DNA of 64,000 nucleotides from Taishania sp045629585 (GTDB lineage: Bacteria > Bacteroidota > Bacteroidia > Flavobacteriales_D > Crocinitomicaceae): positions 1-64,000 of the forward strand of contig JAZQRM010000064.1 of NCBI GenBank assembly GCA_045629585.1, read 5' to 3'. Each line of letters begins with the position of its first letter. The first letter of the stretch is position 1. Shown one piece after another: positions 26,021 to 34,865 of the stretch. The notes under the pieces were generated by a model. The model was not told the DNA's origin, did not search any database, and saw nothing but the letters and a program-made list of their open reading frames with translations. The translations under genes were made by a program, and so were the position numbers.

Positions 26021-26839
26021 ATGAGAAAGCAAAAGGTTATTCATTTTTTATCGAATCAATTTCCGAATTATTTTGGTACTAAAATATATAACACAATACT
26101 AACTCCTCAGGTTAAAAAAATCCGTCCACATGAGACGGATATTCTCAACACGGCCCAAAAGTTTTCTAGATTTATTTTGGGATATGAAATTCAATTGTAT
26201 AAGTGGGGAAACGGTAGTCAAATTATTCTCCTTGTACATGGTTGGGAGGGTCACGCTGGGAATTTTGCAGATATCATTGATGCACTACCTTTAGATCAAT
26301 ACACCGTTTATTCGTATGATGCACCTGGCCATGGGAGTAGTTCTGGTGGCGAAGAGATAATGTTTGATTTTCAGTTAGTAGCAAAGGAAGTAATCGAACA
26401 GTTGAAGGTGAAAAAGATTATTTCTCACTCCTTTGGTAGTGTAGCCACTTCTTATTCGCTTGCACAAATGCCTAATTATGAATTGGAAAAGTGTGTGATG
26501 ATTACAACTCCAAGTTCATTTATTGCAAATGTTAATATTCAATGTGCTAAATTAGGACTGAGTCATAAAGCGATTAGACAATTCTATGGGCAAGTTGCCA
26601 AAAAGCATAATGTTAATGTTAATCAGCTCAATGTTTCTATGTTTGTAAAGGATATAAAAGTCCAAAATGCTTTGATTTTACATGATGTGAATGATCGAAT
26701 AATTCCGTTTTCAGAATCGGAAAAGGTTGCCAATAATTGGACTAATGCACAATTAGTTTCGATAAAAGATACTGGGCATTTTAGGATATTACGAACACCT
26801 GAAGTGACTAGTCAAGTTATTGATTTTTTAAAGGATTAA
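26021..26839 (+). CDS. Alpha/beta hydrolase
   Basis: 272 residues, no signal peptide. Oxyanion-hole motif LVHGWEGHAGN (~70-80), nucleophile elbow ISHSFGSVA with Ser at about 146 (the first Gly of the usual G-x-S-x-G is replaced by Ser), catalytic Asp in LHDVNDRIIP (~230) and His in DTGHFRIL (~254). Substrate unknown; probably an esterase or lipase-like enzyme of the serine hydrolase fold. It is monocistronic and its 3' end overlaps the convergent GNAT gene by 23 bases. Confidence 0.85.
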   Translation: MRKQKVIHFLSNQFPNYFGTKIYNTILTPQVKKIRPHETDILNTAQKFSRFILGYEIQLYKWGNGSQIILLVHGWEGHAGNFADIIDALPLDQYTVYSYDAPGHGSSSGGEEIMFDFQLVAKEVIEQLKVKKIISHSFGSVATSYSLAQMPNYELEKCVMITTPSSFIANVNIQCAKLGLSHKAIRQFYGQVAKKHNVNVNQLNVSMFVKDIKVQNALILHDVNDRIIPFSESEKVANNWTNAQLVSIKDTGHFRILRTPEVTSQVIDFLKD

Positions 26840-27332
26840 GTTCTGTATAAGTGTACTTTACTCCATATTCATCTAATTCGACTGTTTTTGTAAATTTAAG
26901 TTTTTCGAGTAGTGCAATAGCTTTGTGATTTTGGCTTGACGTTTCTGCCCAAATTGTTGTTAATCCTATTTTTTTTATTCCAAATTCTATCGCGAGTTGC
27001 AGCGCTTCGGTCATCAATCCTTTACCTTGATATTGCGGAAGTAAAATACACCCTAGTTCACCTTTTCTCTCTGCAAATGCACGGTAATAGCCGCAGGTCC
27101 CAACGATCACATTGGAAGGGCGGTGTATAATTACCCAATGAATCGAGTTGCCAGATTGATAATCAACATTTATTTTTTCTTGCATTTTTGCGCCTTCTTC
27201 GAAGTTTGTTGCTTTAACTCCATCATAAAAGGAAATAGGAATTAGGTTTTCAATATCTGTTGATTCTACTAGGCGTAAAAGTAGGGTGTCACTTGATAGT
27301 GTAGGGGGGATATTGTATGGAGGAAGATTCAT
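26817..27332 (-). CDS. GNAT N-acetyltransferase (RimJ/RimL type)
   Basis: 171 residues with the RimJ-like layout: start LSSDTLLLRLVESTDIE, HWVIIHRPSNVIVGTCGYY, then the acetyl-CoA-binding motif A ELGCILLPQYQGKGLMTEALQL (Q/RxxGxG/A) and motif B WAETSSQNHKAIALLEKLKF. Acetylates an amino-terminal or small amine target; target unknown. The 3' end overlaps the hydrolase convergently, so the two mRNAs are complementary over 23 bases. Confidence 0.88.
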   Translation of the reverse strand: MNLPPYNIPPTLSSDTLLLRLVESTDIENLIPISFYDGVKATNFEEGAKMQEKINVDYQSGNSIHWVIIHRPSNVIVGTCGYYRAFAERKGELGCILLPQYQGKGLMTEALQLAIEFGIKKIGLTTIWAETSSQNHKAIALLEKLKFTKTVELDEYGVKYTYTELNPLKNQ

Positions 27333-27357
27333 CTATTTTCGAATAAATTAATTTCAT

Positions 27358-28337
27358 TTATTTAGTGATAAACCATTGATAGGTCATCTCAATCATCATT
27401 TTCCAACCATCGATTTGGGGGTGATTGGATAGATTAAATGAATGATCAGCTTCATCAATCATTTTTAAATCAACTGTTTTTCCTTTTGAAAGTAAGGATG
27501 CGTAGACAATTTTTGCGGATTCAGGGTGGACAGCAGTATCAGTTGTTCCTTGTACTATCAAAATATTGCCATCGTAGGTTTTTAATTCGTCAATAACAGA
27601 AGTAGACAACATGGATGACCATCTTAGAAGGTTAAACCCATAAATTTCTTGTCCGTGTTGGTTGGGTCAGCTTCAATATCTTTCCAAACGTTTGTTAGTA
27701 GAGCTATTCTTTCTGCGGTTGTACTGGAAGTATATTCGTCTGAATTAAAGAAAGTTTCTTCTTCTGCAAATTTATATAAGCTAAAGAGTTGAGATGGGCC
27801 TTCACCTGCGATAATTGCTACGTGTGAAATCTGTGCTTGTAAATCATTTGCAATTTTAGCAGCTACTATTCCACCTTCGGAATGGCCCGCAAGCAAAATT
27901 TTACTTTTATCGATATTATTGTTAGTTACTACGTATTCTATAGCTTGTTTGATCGTTTCACATCGGGATTGTAAGGAGTAATTTTTTTGAAATTTAATAG
28001 ATTCTTCTTGTTTTAAATATTGGGTGTCTGGTTTTTCTATTACTAATATCCGAAATCGATTATTTGCAATTTTAAACCAACTTGTTTGTCCTGCTGTTGA
28101 CCGTATCTGACCTTGATGATCTTGAAAAACCGAACTCCATCCCGAACCGTTAATGTAAACTACCAATGGTAAGTCTTCGGTTTTATCAGTCGTTGTTAGA
28201 TAAAAAGTTATGGTGTCATCAATATGTGTCAATTCATACTTTTGGAAAGATGAATTAGGTATAGAGGCTATGTTTATTTGTTGGCCGTACGTAAGATGTG
28301 TAATAATAAAAAGCAGTAGTGGGAATGTTTTTTTCAT
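27358..28337 (-). pseudogene. Secreted alpha/beta hydrolase/peptidase-like gene with a frameshift
   Basis: The 5' part (27624-28337) codes for a signal peptide (MKKTFPLLLFIITHLTYG), the oxyanion region VYINGSGW and the nucleophile GHSEGG, and ends at TAA 27624-27626 right after KKFMGLTF. The 3' part (27358-27612) continues in another frame with LRWSSMLSTSVIDEL, LIVQGTTDTAVHPESA (Asp) and DEADHSFN (His). Adding one base near 27625 joins them into a ~326-residue enzyme with a complete Ser-Asp-His triad. So the gene is broken by a one-base deletion, or this is a sequence error. Similar proteins are S9-like esterases/peptidases of the periplasm. Confidence 0.82.
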
Positions 28338-28449
28338 TTTTTGTTCAAATTTAGTATGCTTTTGATTAGACGTATTGTTTTAAATAAAAGTTGTTTCAAC
28401 GTTTCAAAATGGTTAAATAGATACTAAGTTTTAGTTTGTTTTGGCTATA

Positions 28450-28794
28450 TTATTCAATGCGCAAGCCATTTTCAATCCGATGATCTGTTGTTAAAAGTGT
28501 TACATCTTTTCCATTAACTGCTCCTAATATTAAGCACTCACTTATTTTATTTGCGATTTGTTTCGGAGGGAAGTTAATTACAGCAACTACCTGTTTTCCT
28601 ATTAGATCGATGGGTAAATAAAATTCTGTTATTTGAGCTGATGTTTTCTTCATTCCGATCTCACCAAAATCAATTGTCAATAGATAGGCTGGATTTTTTG
28701 CTTCTTTAAAAACTTCCGCTTTTAGAATTGTTCCCACTCGCATTTCAATTTTTGAAAAATCGTTCCAAGAAATGGTTTCATTTGGATTATTCAC
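28450..28794 (-). CDS. csaA: CsaA-like tRNA-binding chaperone
   Basis: 114 residues forming one EMAP-II-like OB fold: FSKIEMRVGTILKAEVFKEA, AYLLTIDFGEIG, KKTSAQITEFY, LIGKQVVAVINFPPKQI and the end LLTTDHRIENGLRIE. Length and motifs match CsaA, a dimeric protein that binds tRNA and has export-related chaperone activity. It stands alone on the minus strand between two peptidase/hydrolase genes. Confidence 0.9.
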   Translation of the reverse strand: MNNPNETISWNDFSKIEMRVGTILKAEVFKEAKNPAYLLTIDFGEIGMKKTSAQITEFYLPIDLIGKQVVAVINFPPKQIANKISECLILGAVNGKDVTLLTTDHRIENGLRIE

Positions 28795-28824
28795 ATATAA
28801 GAAAGTATTGTTAATGTATAGAAA

Positions 28825-30216
28825 CTAAAATGTTTGATCTATATAATATAGTAAAGTAGCAATTGTTGCAGCCCCTAGTTCAAGCTCTCTTTTGTTGACA
28901 CTTTCGAAAACATCACTAGGTGCATGATGGAAATCAAAATAACGTTGTGAATCGGGTACAAAACCAAACAATGAGATAGCAGGATAGTATTTTTTCAAGG
29001 GATTGATATCTACACCTCCATAACCTTTTTCCAAATAATGGATATCATAAGGTTTGAAAGGTTTTTGGAGGGATTGTAAAAAAGCGAAAGAAGATGGAGG
29101 ACCGTCAACTGTAAAACCTCTTGGGACAAATCCTCCGCGGTCACTTTCAATAGCAGCAATGTGCTTTTCGCCAAGTTCAGAAACCCATTGGGCATAGCCT
29201 TCACCTCCTTTATTTCCGTTTTCTTCATTCATAAAGAAGACAACTCGCAAAGTATGTTTTGGACGATATCCTAATGCTTGAAATATTCGCAATGCTTCCA
29301 GTGTGTGTATAACACCAGCACCATCATCATGAGCTCCTTCTCCAGTGTCCCAAGAATCTAAATGACCACCAACAGATATGATTTCATTTGGATGGGTACT
29401 TCCTTTCATTTCACCTATTACGTTAAAAGATGGTCGCATTCCTTTATCTTCACAATCCATTTCCATTACTAAATCAGCTGCTTGAGTCGCTAATATAGAA
29501 CTCAACCATTCTGCGTCTTTAGTGGAAATTGCAGCTGCTGGTATTCTTGTCACATCGGGTGAATATACCATACTTCCTGTATGGGGATGATGATCTAAAG
29601 GTAAACCAACGGATCGAATGATAACAGCTAATGCTCCTAATTTAGATGCTTCAATTGCCCCTCTCCCACGAATAGCGACACAGCCTCCATAAGCGTTAAA
29701 AGTTTGAATATCTTGTTCATTCATAGGTTGATTTAAAAACACAATTTTATCCTTAACTTGTTCTAATTTTGCTTTTTTAAGATCCTCGATATGATTAAAC
29801 TCTACAATAGGAGCTTGAAGAATACCATTTGTTCCAATAGACCCTCCTAAGGCCAAAAGATTTAATTTGTGTAAAGGCTGGTTATTGGTTTTTATCCATC
29901 CTGATTCTTTTGTGCCTCTTACCCAATAAGGTACTTCTATTGGTTGTAGATAAACTGTGTCGAAGGCATAGCTTTTCATTAAATCTTCTGACCATTCAAC
30001 TGCCATTTGTGCTTGAGCTGAACCAGATAGTCTAGCACCTATATTCTTACATAAATAGCGGAGATTCTCATAGGCATGCCCATTACTTAAAGCCTCATTA
30101 TAAATGTCTTTTATAAAGATGGAATCCTTTTTTGTTTGTAACAAAGGACTTGTACTTTTTTGAGCGTTTACTAGTCCAGTTGAAAGTAGTGATAATGCAA
30201 ATAGAAGCTGTTTCAT
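28825..30216 (-). CDS. Secreted M28-family zinc peptidase (carboxypeptidase Q-like)
   Basis: 463 residues with signal peptide (LLFALSLLSTGLVNAQ), an N-terminal PA domain (~140-260) and an M28 catalytic domain. Metal and catalytic motifs: SVGGHLDSWDTGEGAHDDGAG (His, Asp and bridging Asp), FFMNEENGNKG (Glu base and Glu ligand), ESDRGGF (Asp) and FHHAPSD (His). The full metal set is present, so it should be active in the periplasm or outside the cell. It may degrade peptides for nutrition. The gene is separate from the MoxR unit by a terminator. Confidence 0.9.
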   Translation of the reverse strand: MKQLLFALSLLSTGLVNAQKSTSPLLQTKKDSIFIKDIYNEALSNGHAYENLRYLCKNIGARLSGSAQAQMAVEWSEDLMKSYAFDTVYLQPIEVPYWVRGTKESGWIKTNNQPLHKLNLLALGGSIGTNGILQAPIVEFNHIEDLKKAKLEQVKDKIVFLNQPMNEQDIQTFNAYGGCVAIRGRGAIEASKLGALAVIIRSVGLPLDHHPHTGSMVYSPDVTRIPAAAISTKDAEWLSSILATQAADLVMEMDCEDKGMRPSFNVIGEMKGSTHPNEIISVGGHLDSWDTGEGAHDDGAGVIHTLEALRIFQALGYRPKHTLRVVFFMNEENGNKGGEGYAQWVSELGEKHIAAIESDRGGFVPRGFTVDGPPSSFAFLQSLQKPFKPYDIHYLEKGYGGVDINPLKKYYPAISLFGFVPDSQRYFDFHHAPSDVFESVNKRELELGAATIATLLYYIDQTF

Positions 30217-30270
30217 AATTCGTAATTTCTGTTTTAAAAATACAAATTAAGTGTGAATAGAGGGGAACAA

Positions 30271-30296
30271 AAAAAGGAACACTTACGTGTCCCTTT
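30271..30296 (-). terminator. Terminator after the MoxR gene
   Basis: AAAGGAACAC (30273-30282) pairs with GTGTCCCTTT (30287-30296) with one mismatch; the minus strand then has a run of seven T. Four bases beyond the MoxR stop. Confidence 0.78.
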
Positions 30297-30299
30297 AAA

Positions 30300-31253
30300 T
30301 TATAATAATTCTTCGATTATTCGATCCATTGTGTAGCCTTCTGCCTCGGCTCTGTAATTCCTTACTAATCGGTGTCGCAGAATAGGTTTAGCTACTGCTT
30401 GCACATCTTCAATATCCGGTGTGTATTTACCTTTTAGAGCTGCGTGACATTTAGCTCCAAGGATTAGGTTTTGCGAAGCACGTGGTCCAGCACCCCATGA
30501 AATATATCTCTTGGTCAATTCTGTAGCATATGGAGAGTTTAATCGTGTTTTAGCAACTAATTTGACAGCGTATTCTAAGACATTTTCAGCTACTGGAATA
30601 CGTCTGATTAATTCTTGATAGTTTTGAATTTCTTCACCAGATACAATTTCTTTTAGCTCCGTTTTTACATTTGAAGTTGTTGCACGTACAATGGCCATTT
30701 CTTCATCAAAAGCAGGATAATCTACCCAGATGTTGAACATGAAGCGATCTAATTGTGCTTCAGGTAAAGGATATGTTCCTTCCTGTTCGATTGGATTTTG
30801 TGTGGAAAGTACAAAGAAAGGGGAGGGAAGTGGATAAGTTGTTCCTGCCGCTGTTACACATCTTTCTTGCATTGCTTCTAACAATGCCGATTGTGTTTTA
30901 GGTGGTGTACGGTTAATCTCATCTGCCAAAAGAATATTACTGAAAATAGGTCCTTTTATAAATTTAAACTGCCGATTTTCATCTAGTATTTCAGAACCAA
31001 CGATGTCCGAAGGCATCAAATCGGGTGTAAACTGAATTCTGTTAAATGATAAACCTAACGTTTGAGCGATGGTATTTACCAATAATGTTTTTGCTAATCC
31101 AGGTACACCGATAAGTAAACAATGTCCTTTCGAAAATATCGAAATCAAAACTTGATCAACGACATCCTCTTGACCCACAATCACCTTATGTATTTCTGTT
31201 TTTAAAGCTTTGTAGTGTAGTACAAGCTGGTCGATAGCTAATTTGTCAGACAT
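30300..31253 (-). CDS. MoxR-type AAA+ ATPase
   Basis: 317 residues. Walker A GVPGLAKT (49-56), Walker B ILLADE (107-112), sensor FVLSTQNPIEQEGTYPLPEAQLDRF and the C-terminal lid GPRASQNLILGAK are exactly MoxR (RavA/MoxR branch). These ATPases act as chaperones in maturation of protein complexes, often with DUF58/VWA proteins; none is next to it here. It follows the SurA-like gene by 14 bases, so it may share an operon with two periplasmic chaperone genes. Confidence 0.92.
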   Translation of the reverse strand: MSDKLAIDQLVLHYKALKTEIHKVIVGQEDVVDQVLISIFSKGHCLLIGVPGLAKTLLVNTIAQTLGLSFNRIQFTPDLMPSDIVGSEILDENRQFKFIKGPIFSNILLADEINRTPPKTQSALLEAMQERCVTAAGTTYPLPSPFFVLSTQNPIEQEGTYPLPEAQLDRFMFNIWVDYPAFDEEMAIVRATTSNVKTELKEIVSGEEIQNYQELIRRIPVAENVLEYAVKLVAKTRLNSPYATELTKRYISWGAGPRASQNLILGAKCHAALKGKYTPDIEDVQAVAKPILRHRLVRNYRAEAEGYTMDRIIEELL

Positions 31254-31267
31254 CTTTTAATTTATGT

Positions 31268-32620
31268 TTAATCCAACCATTTATTTTTAAATTCACATGA
31301 CTTAAACTCATCTGAAATTTTAATGTACGCATATTTAATCTTAGATGCTACCCATTCATCTAAAACTTTACGTTTTTTATCATTTTCAGCAGCAGACTGA
31401 ATAAGTGAGTAGTCATCTTTAAGATTGGCAATATGTGGTTCTGTACGATTCAAAACTTTAACGATACGCACTCCTTCTTTACGATCCATATAATTTACAT
31501 AGAGATTAGGCTCTGTAAATTGACCTACTTCTAATTTATTTGTTAAGTAATAAATTTGTTGATCTAATTCATTTAATTGAGCAGCATCCCATTTCTGATC
31601 TCCGGTGTAGGGGTTGGTCATGATTCCTCTATTGAATCTGGTCATCTCATCATTAGAATATTTTACAACTGCTTCATCCCAAGTGATTTTACTTTCTTTG
31701 AGTTTTGTATAACAGGAGTCCATTTTTAATGCCGCTTTATGAAGTGAAGCCTCCGTATAGGTAGGAATTTTAAGGATATGTTGACATACATAATTGTCTC
31801 CCTTTCGTTCTAACAATTTAACAAAGTGAAAACCGTATTCTGTTTCAAAAACCTCAGAAATTTCTCCAACTTGTAAACTCATTACTGTAGATTCAAATGG
31901 GGCAACCATCATTCCTTTTGAAGCCTTGATTTCTCCACCCTTTTGAGCACTTCCTGTATCATCAGAGTTTAATCTTGCAAGAGAAGAAAAGCTTTTTCCA
32001 GCGCGTACTTGTTTTAATAAAGCTTCTAAATCTGCCTTTGCTCTTGCTTTATCTTCTTTTGTAATTTCTGGATATTGTACAATTTGCTGAAACGTAAATT
32101 GAGTATTGATGAATGGGATAGAATCTTTTGGTAATTGATCGTAAAAAGCTTTTACCTCGCGAGGCGTAATCACTAAATCTGCAGTGATTGTGCGTTCCAT
32201 TTCTTGAGCCAACAATCGTTGACGGATAATGTCTCTAAATTCTTTCTTTATTTGAGAGGTTGTTTTTCCATAGAAAGCTTCTAATTTTTCACGAGAACCA
32301 ATTTGCTCCTCTAGTGCACGAAGACGATTTTCCATTTCAAAATCAACATTTGCATCCGTGATTTCTATACTATCTAATTTTGCTTGATTTATCAAAAGAT
32401 TTTGATACATCAAATCCTCGAGTAAATAGCATTCAAATGTAGGGGTTACTTCAATCCCTGATTGGATCGCTTGTTGTCGCTGTGTCATGACATCACTAAC
32501 CAAAATAATATTGTCACCTACTTGTGCAGCTATTCCATCAACTGGTTGTTTGTCTTGTGCTAATGCGCAGAATTGTGTTCCCAGCGCTATTGTAAGAAGT
32601 ATTTGCTTCATTTTATTCAT
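31268..32620 (-). CDS. SurA-like periplasmic peptidyl-prolyl isomerase/chaperone
   Basis: 450 residues. Signal peptide (MKQILLTIALGTQFCALAQ), an N-terminal SurA-like helical chaperone region (DGIAAQVGDNIILVSDVMTQ) and one clear parvulin domain (~175-275: FQQIVQYPEI, SLARLNSDDTGSAQKGGEI, YGFHFVKLLERK), followed by a degenerate second one. SurA chaperones outer-membrane proteins across the periplasm. Starts with MNKMK, so either Met is possible. Precedes moxR closely and follows the PpiD-like gene after a terminator. Confidence 0.87.
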   Translation of the reverse strand: MNKMKQILLTIALGTQFCALAQDKQPVDGIAAQVGDNIILVSDVMTQRQQAIQSGIEVTPTFECYLLEDLMYQNLLINQAKLDSIEITDANVDFEMENRLRALEEQIGSREKLEAFYGKTTSQIKKEFRDIIRQRLLAQEMERTITADLVITPREVKAFYDQLPKDSIPFINTQFTFQQIVQYPEITKEDKARAKADLEALLKQVRAGKSFSSLARLNSDDTGSAQKGGEIKASKGMMVAPFESTVMSLQVGEISEVFETEYGFHFVKLLERKGDNYVCQHILKIPTYTEASLHKAALKMDSCYTKLKESKITWDEAVVKYSNDEMTRFNRGIMTNPYTGDQKWDAAQLNELDQQIYYLTNKLEVGQFTEPNLYVNYMDRKEGVRIVKVLNRTEPHIANLKDDYSLIQSAAENDKKRKVLDEWVASKIKYAYIKISDEFKSCEFKNKWLD

Positions 32621-32720
32621 TCTAATAACGAAAATACATAAAATACGTGGGATGAAGACTTATATTTTATCTGGATGAAAATAAAAATATAAAAAGTCCT
32701 CATTTTCGAGAAAATCAGTC

Positions 32721-32748
32721 AAAAAAAAAGCGGTCCGAAGACCGCTTT
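32721..32748 (-). terminator. Terminator after the two-parvulin chaperone gene
   Basis: AAAGCGGTC and GACCGCTTT (32728-32748) with a CGAA loop; the minus strand continues into nine T. Four bases beyond the stop. Confidence 0.9.
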
Positions 32749-32752
32749 GATT

Positions 32753-34690
32753 TTATTTGCCAATGGAGTAAAGAACCTCTTTATTCACATTTATTTTGTG
32801 CTTGTTTTGTAATTGCTTGATCCACTCTTTTTCCAAATAAGTTTGATAATCAGAGGTGATTAAGCCTTTGGCTTCCGTTAATTCTTTGGTTGCTGGAGCT
32901 ATTATTTCTTTCACTTCTACAACATAAAATTTACCATCCAAAGCGATTGGCTCATTGATTCCAACTACCAGTGTGCGGTCTTTTAGATATGGAGTTTTAC
33001 TAACTTCCATTTTACCTGTTTTAACACGTAAGTTCAGTTCACTGTCTTTATTAATTAGCTTGACAATTTCCTCTTGAGAATTCTTTTTCTTTAATAAGGC
33101 GATTGTTTGTTGAGCTAGTTTTTCATCTGATAATTCGTAGGTTGTTGCATCGTAACGTTTGTCCCACTTGTAATTCTCTTTATTAGCTTCATAAAAAGAT
33201 ACTAATCCGATGGAATCTGTGATTGCTTTATTCCACACTTGATCACTCATTATTTCATAAAGTAATATACCATCGTGATATTCTGTCATCAAAGCGCGGT
33301 ATTCTGGGTGTTTATTAGCTAATTGAGTTTTTTCTAAATCAATAACTTCTTCTGAAACATATTTACTCATGGCTGCTTTAGGCATGTCTTTCAAGGAAGA
33401 AGAACGCATAAGTCGCCCATTCATGTTAATGTATTTAGCAAGATCTTTTTGCGTATAAACCTTATTGTTTAACTCAAATACAGGCTTATTTTTCTTGTCA
33501 AAAGCCTTAGTTTCGAATTTAGCTACATATACAGATGAATCTATAATTTTAGAGAATGGCTTAAGATTTTTAGAATAATCGACATAGTTATATTCTTTTT
33601 TCAATTTCTCGACATAAGAATTTTGTGTCTTTTTAGCTCTATCATCTCTGTTAACACGATTTTCCAGTTCTTTCTTCAATTCGTCGTAAGAACGTAATGG
33701 TGTGTGCTCGATGCGTTTGATAATGTGGAAACCAAAATTTGTTTGTATAGGTGCGCTAACTTGCCCATCTTCCGTTAATGCAAAAGCAGCATCTTCAAAT
33801 TCTGTTACTAAACGTGTAGTCGCTCCCGATCCAAATGTTGGTAAAACACCATTGTTAACAACCGATGAATTGTCATCTGAATAAGCACGTACTAATGCTT
33901 CAAATGATTCTCCATTTTGAATTTTTTGATAAATCTCATTCGCCTTATTTTTAGCTATTGCTCGATCTTGCTCAGTAGTCATATCTTTATGAGCAGCAAT
34001 CAAAATGTGAGCGGCTTTCATTGTTCCTCTTGCTTCACGTTCGTCTGTTTTCTTAACGATGTGATAACCAAATTTGGTTCGAATAGGCATTGACACTTCA
34101 CCAACTTTAAGGTTGTATACCGCGTCCTCAAAAGGGTACACCATTTGAAAAGTAGTAAAGAATCCAAGGTCACCACCGTTGATCATTGCTGATGGGTCGC
34201 TTGATACTTTTGCAACTGTCGCAAAATCTTCTCCTTTTAATAGGCGTGCACGTATATCCATCGCTTTTTGGTAAGATTTTGTGGAATCAACCAAGGGGTC
34301 AATTGCTACAAGAATGTGGGAAGCACGAACTTCTTTTTTTAGACGGTCATATGCTTCTTTTACTAAGTACTCATTCATTTGACGGTCGGTCAAATAGGGT
34401 TGAGCTAATTGTTTTTGATATCCTTCTAACTCCCGTTTCAGCTTTGGGATTGTATCGTATTTTTGAGCCTCCGCTTCCGCTACTTTTAACTGAAACTTGG
34501 TATACAAATCCATGTATTCATCTAAAGTTTGCTGATCGTATTTTGGGTTAGGGTTGTTTTTTAAATAAACTTGTAAAAATTCAGACTTGGTTATTTTTTT
34601 GCCATTAATTTCCATTAAAACAGGGTCATTTTGCCCCATTGTATTTAACGCTAATAACATTCCAAGCGTGAGAACTAATCCATTTTTCAT
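32753..34690 (-). CDS. Periplasmic two-parvulin peptidyl-prolyl isomerase (PpiD/SurA-like)
   Basis: 645 residues from ATG 34688-34690, which opens the signal peptide (MKNGLVLTLGMLLALNTMGQ). Two parvulin domains: ~120-215 (ASHILVAIDPLV, VSSDPSAMINGGDLGFF, FGYHIVKKTDER) and ~225-325 (AAHILIAAHKD, YSDDNSSVVNNGVLPTFG, FGFHIIKRIEHT), then a long charged coiled C-terminal region. Such proteins assist outer-membrane protein folding; Bacteroidota usually carry one beside a SurA-like gene, as here. It has its own terminator so the following SurA-like gene needs another promoter. Confidence 0.87.
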   Translation of the reverse strand: MKNGLVLTLGMLLALNTMGQNDPVLMEINGKKITKSEFLQVYLKNNPNPKYDQQTLDEYMDLYTKFQLKVAEAEAQKYDTIPKLKRELEGYQKQLAQPYLTDRQMNEYLVKEAYDRLKKEVRASHILVAIDPLVDSTKSYQKAMDIRARLLKGEDFATVAKVSSDPSAMINGGDLGFFTTFQMVYPFEDAVYNLKVGEVSMPIRTKFGYHIVKKTDEREARGTMKAAHILIAAHKDMTTEQDRAIAKNKANEIYQKIQNGESFEALVRAYSDDNSSVVNNGVLPTFGSGATTRLVTEFEDAAFALTEDGQVSAPIQTNFGFHIIKRIEHTPLRSYDELKKELENRVNRDDRAKKTQNSYVEKLKKEYNYVDYSKNLKPFSKIIDSSVYVAKFETKAFDKKNKPVFELNNKVYTQKDLAKYINMNGRLMRSSSLKDMPKAAMSKYVSEEVIDLEKTQLANKHPEYRALMTEYHDGILLYEIMSDQVWNKAITDSIGLVSFYEANKENYKWDKRYDATTYELSDEKLAQQTIALLKKKNSQEEIVKLINKDSELNLRVKTGKMEVSKTPYLKDRTLVVGINEPIALDGKFYVVEVKEIIAPATKELTEAKGLITSDYQTYLEKEWIKQLQNKHKINVNKEVLYSIGK

Positions 34691-34823
34691 AATTGTTTTT
34701 GCGTTTAAGACGTTCAAAAATAATGTTTCACTTTTAGTTTATCAATACTTAAGCCAATTATTTATAATAAGGGAAAATAGAATGAAAACTATTGGGTAGA
34801 ACGTCTATTATAAGTAGTTATTG

Positions 34824-34858
34824 AAAAAAAAGGTGGAAATTAAAAATTCCACCTTTTA
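34824..34858 (-). terminator. Terminator after guaB
   Basis: AAAAGGTGGAA (34828-34838) pairs with TTCCACCTTTT (34848-34858); the minus strand then has seven T. Seven bases from the guaB stop. Confidence 0.9.
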
Positions 34859-34865
34859 TATTTTT

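Noticed and set aside
34186..34551. 121-codon plus-strand frame
   Set aside because: Antisense shadow of the well-supported two-parvulin chaperone gene; low-complexity Leu-rich translation.
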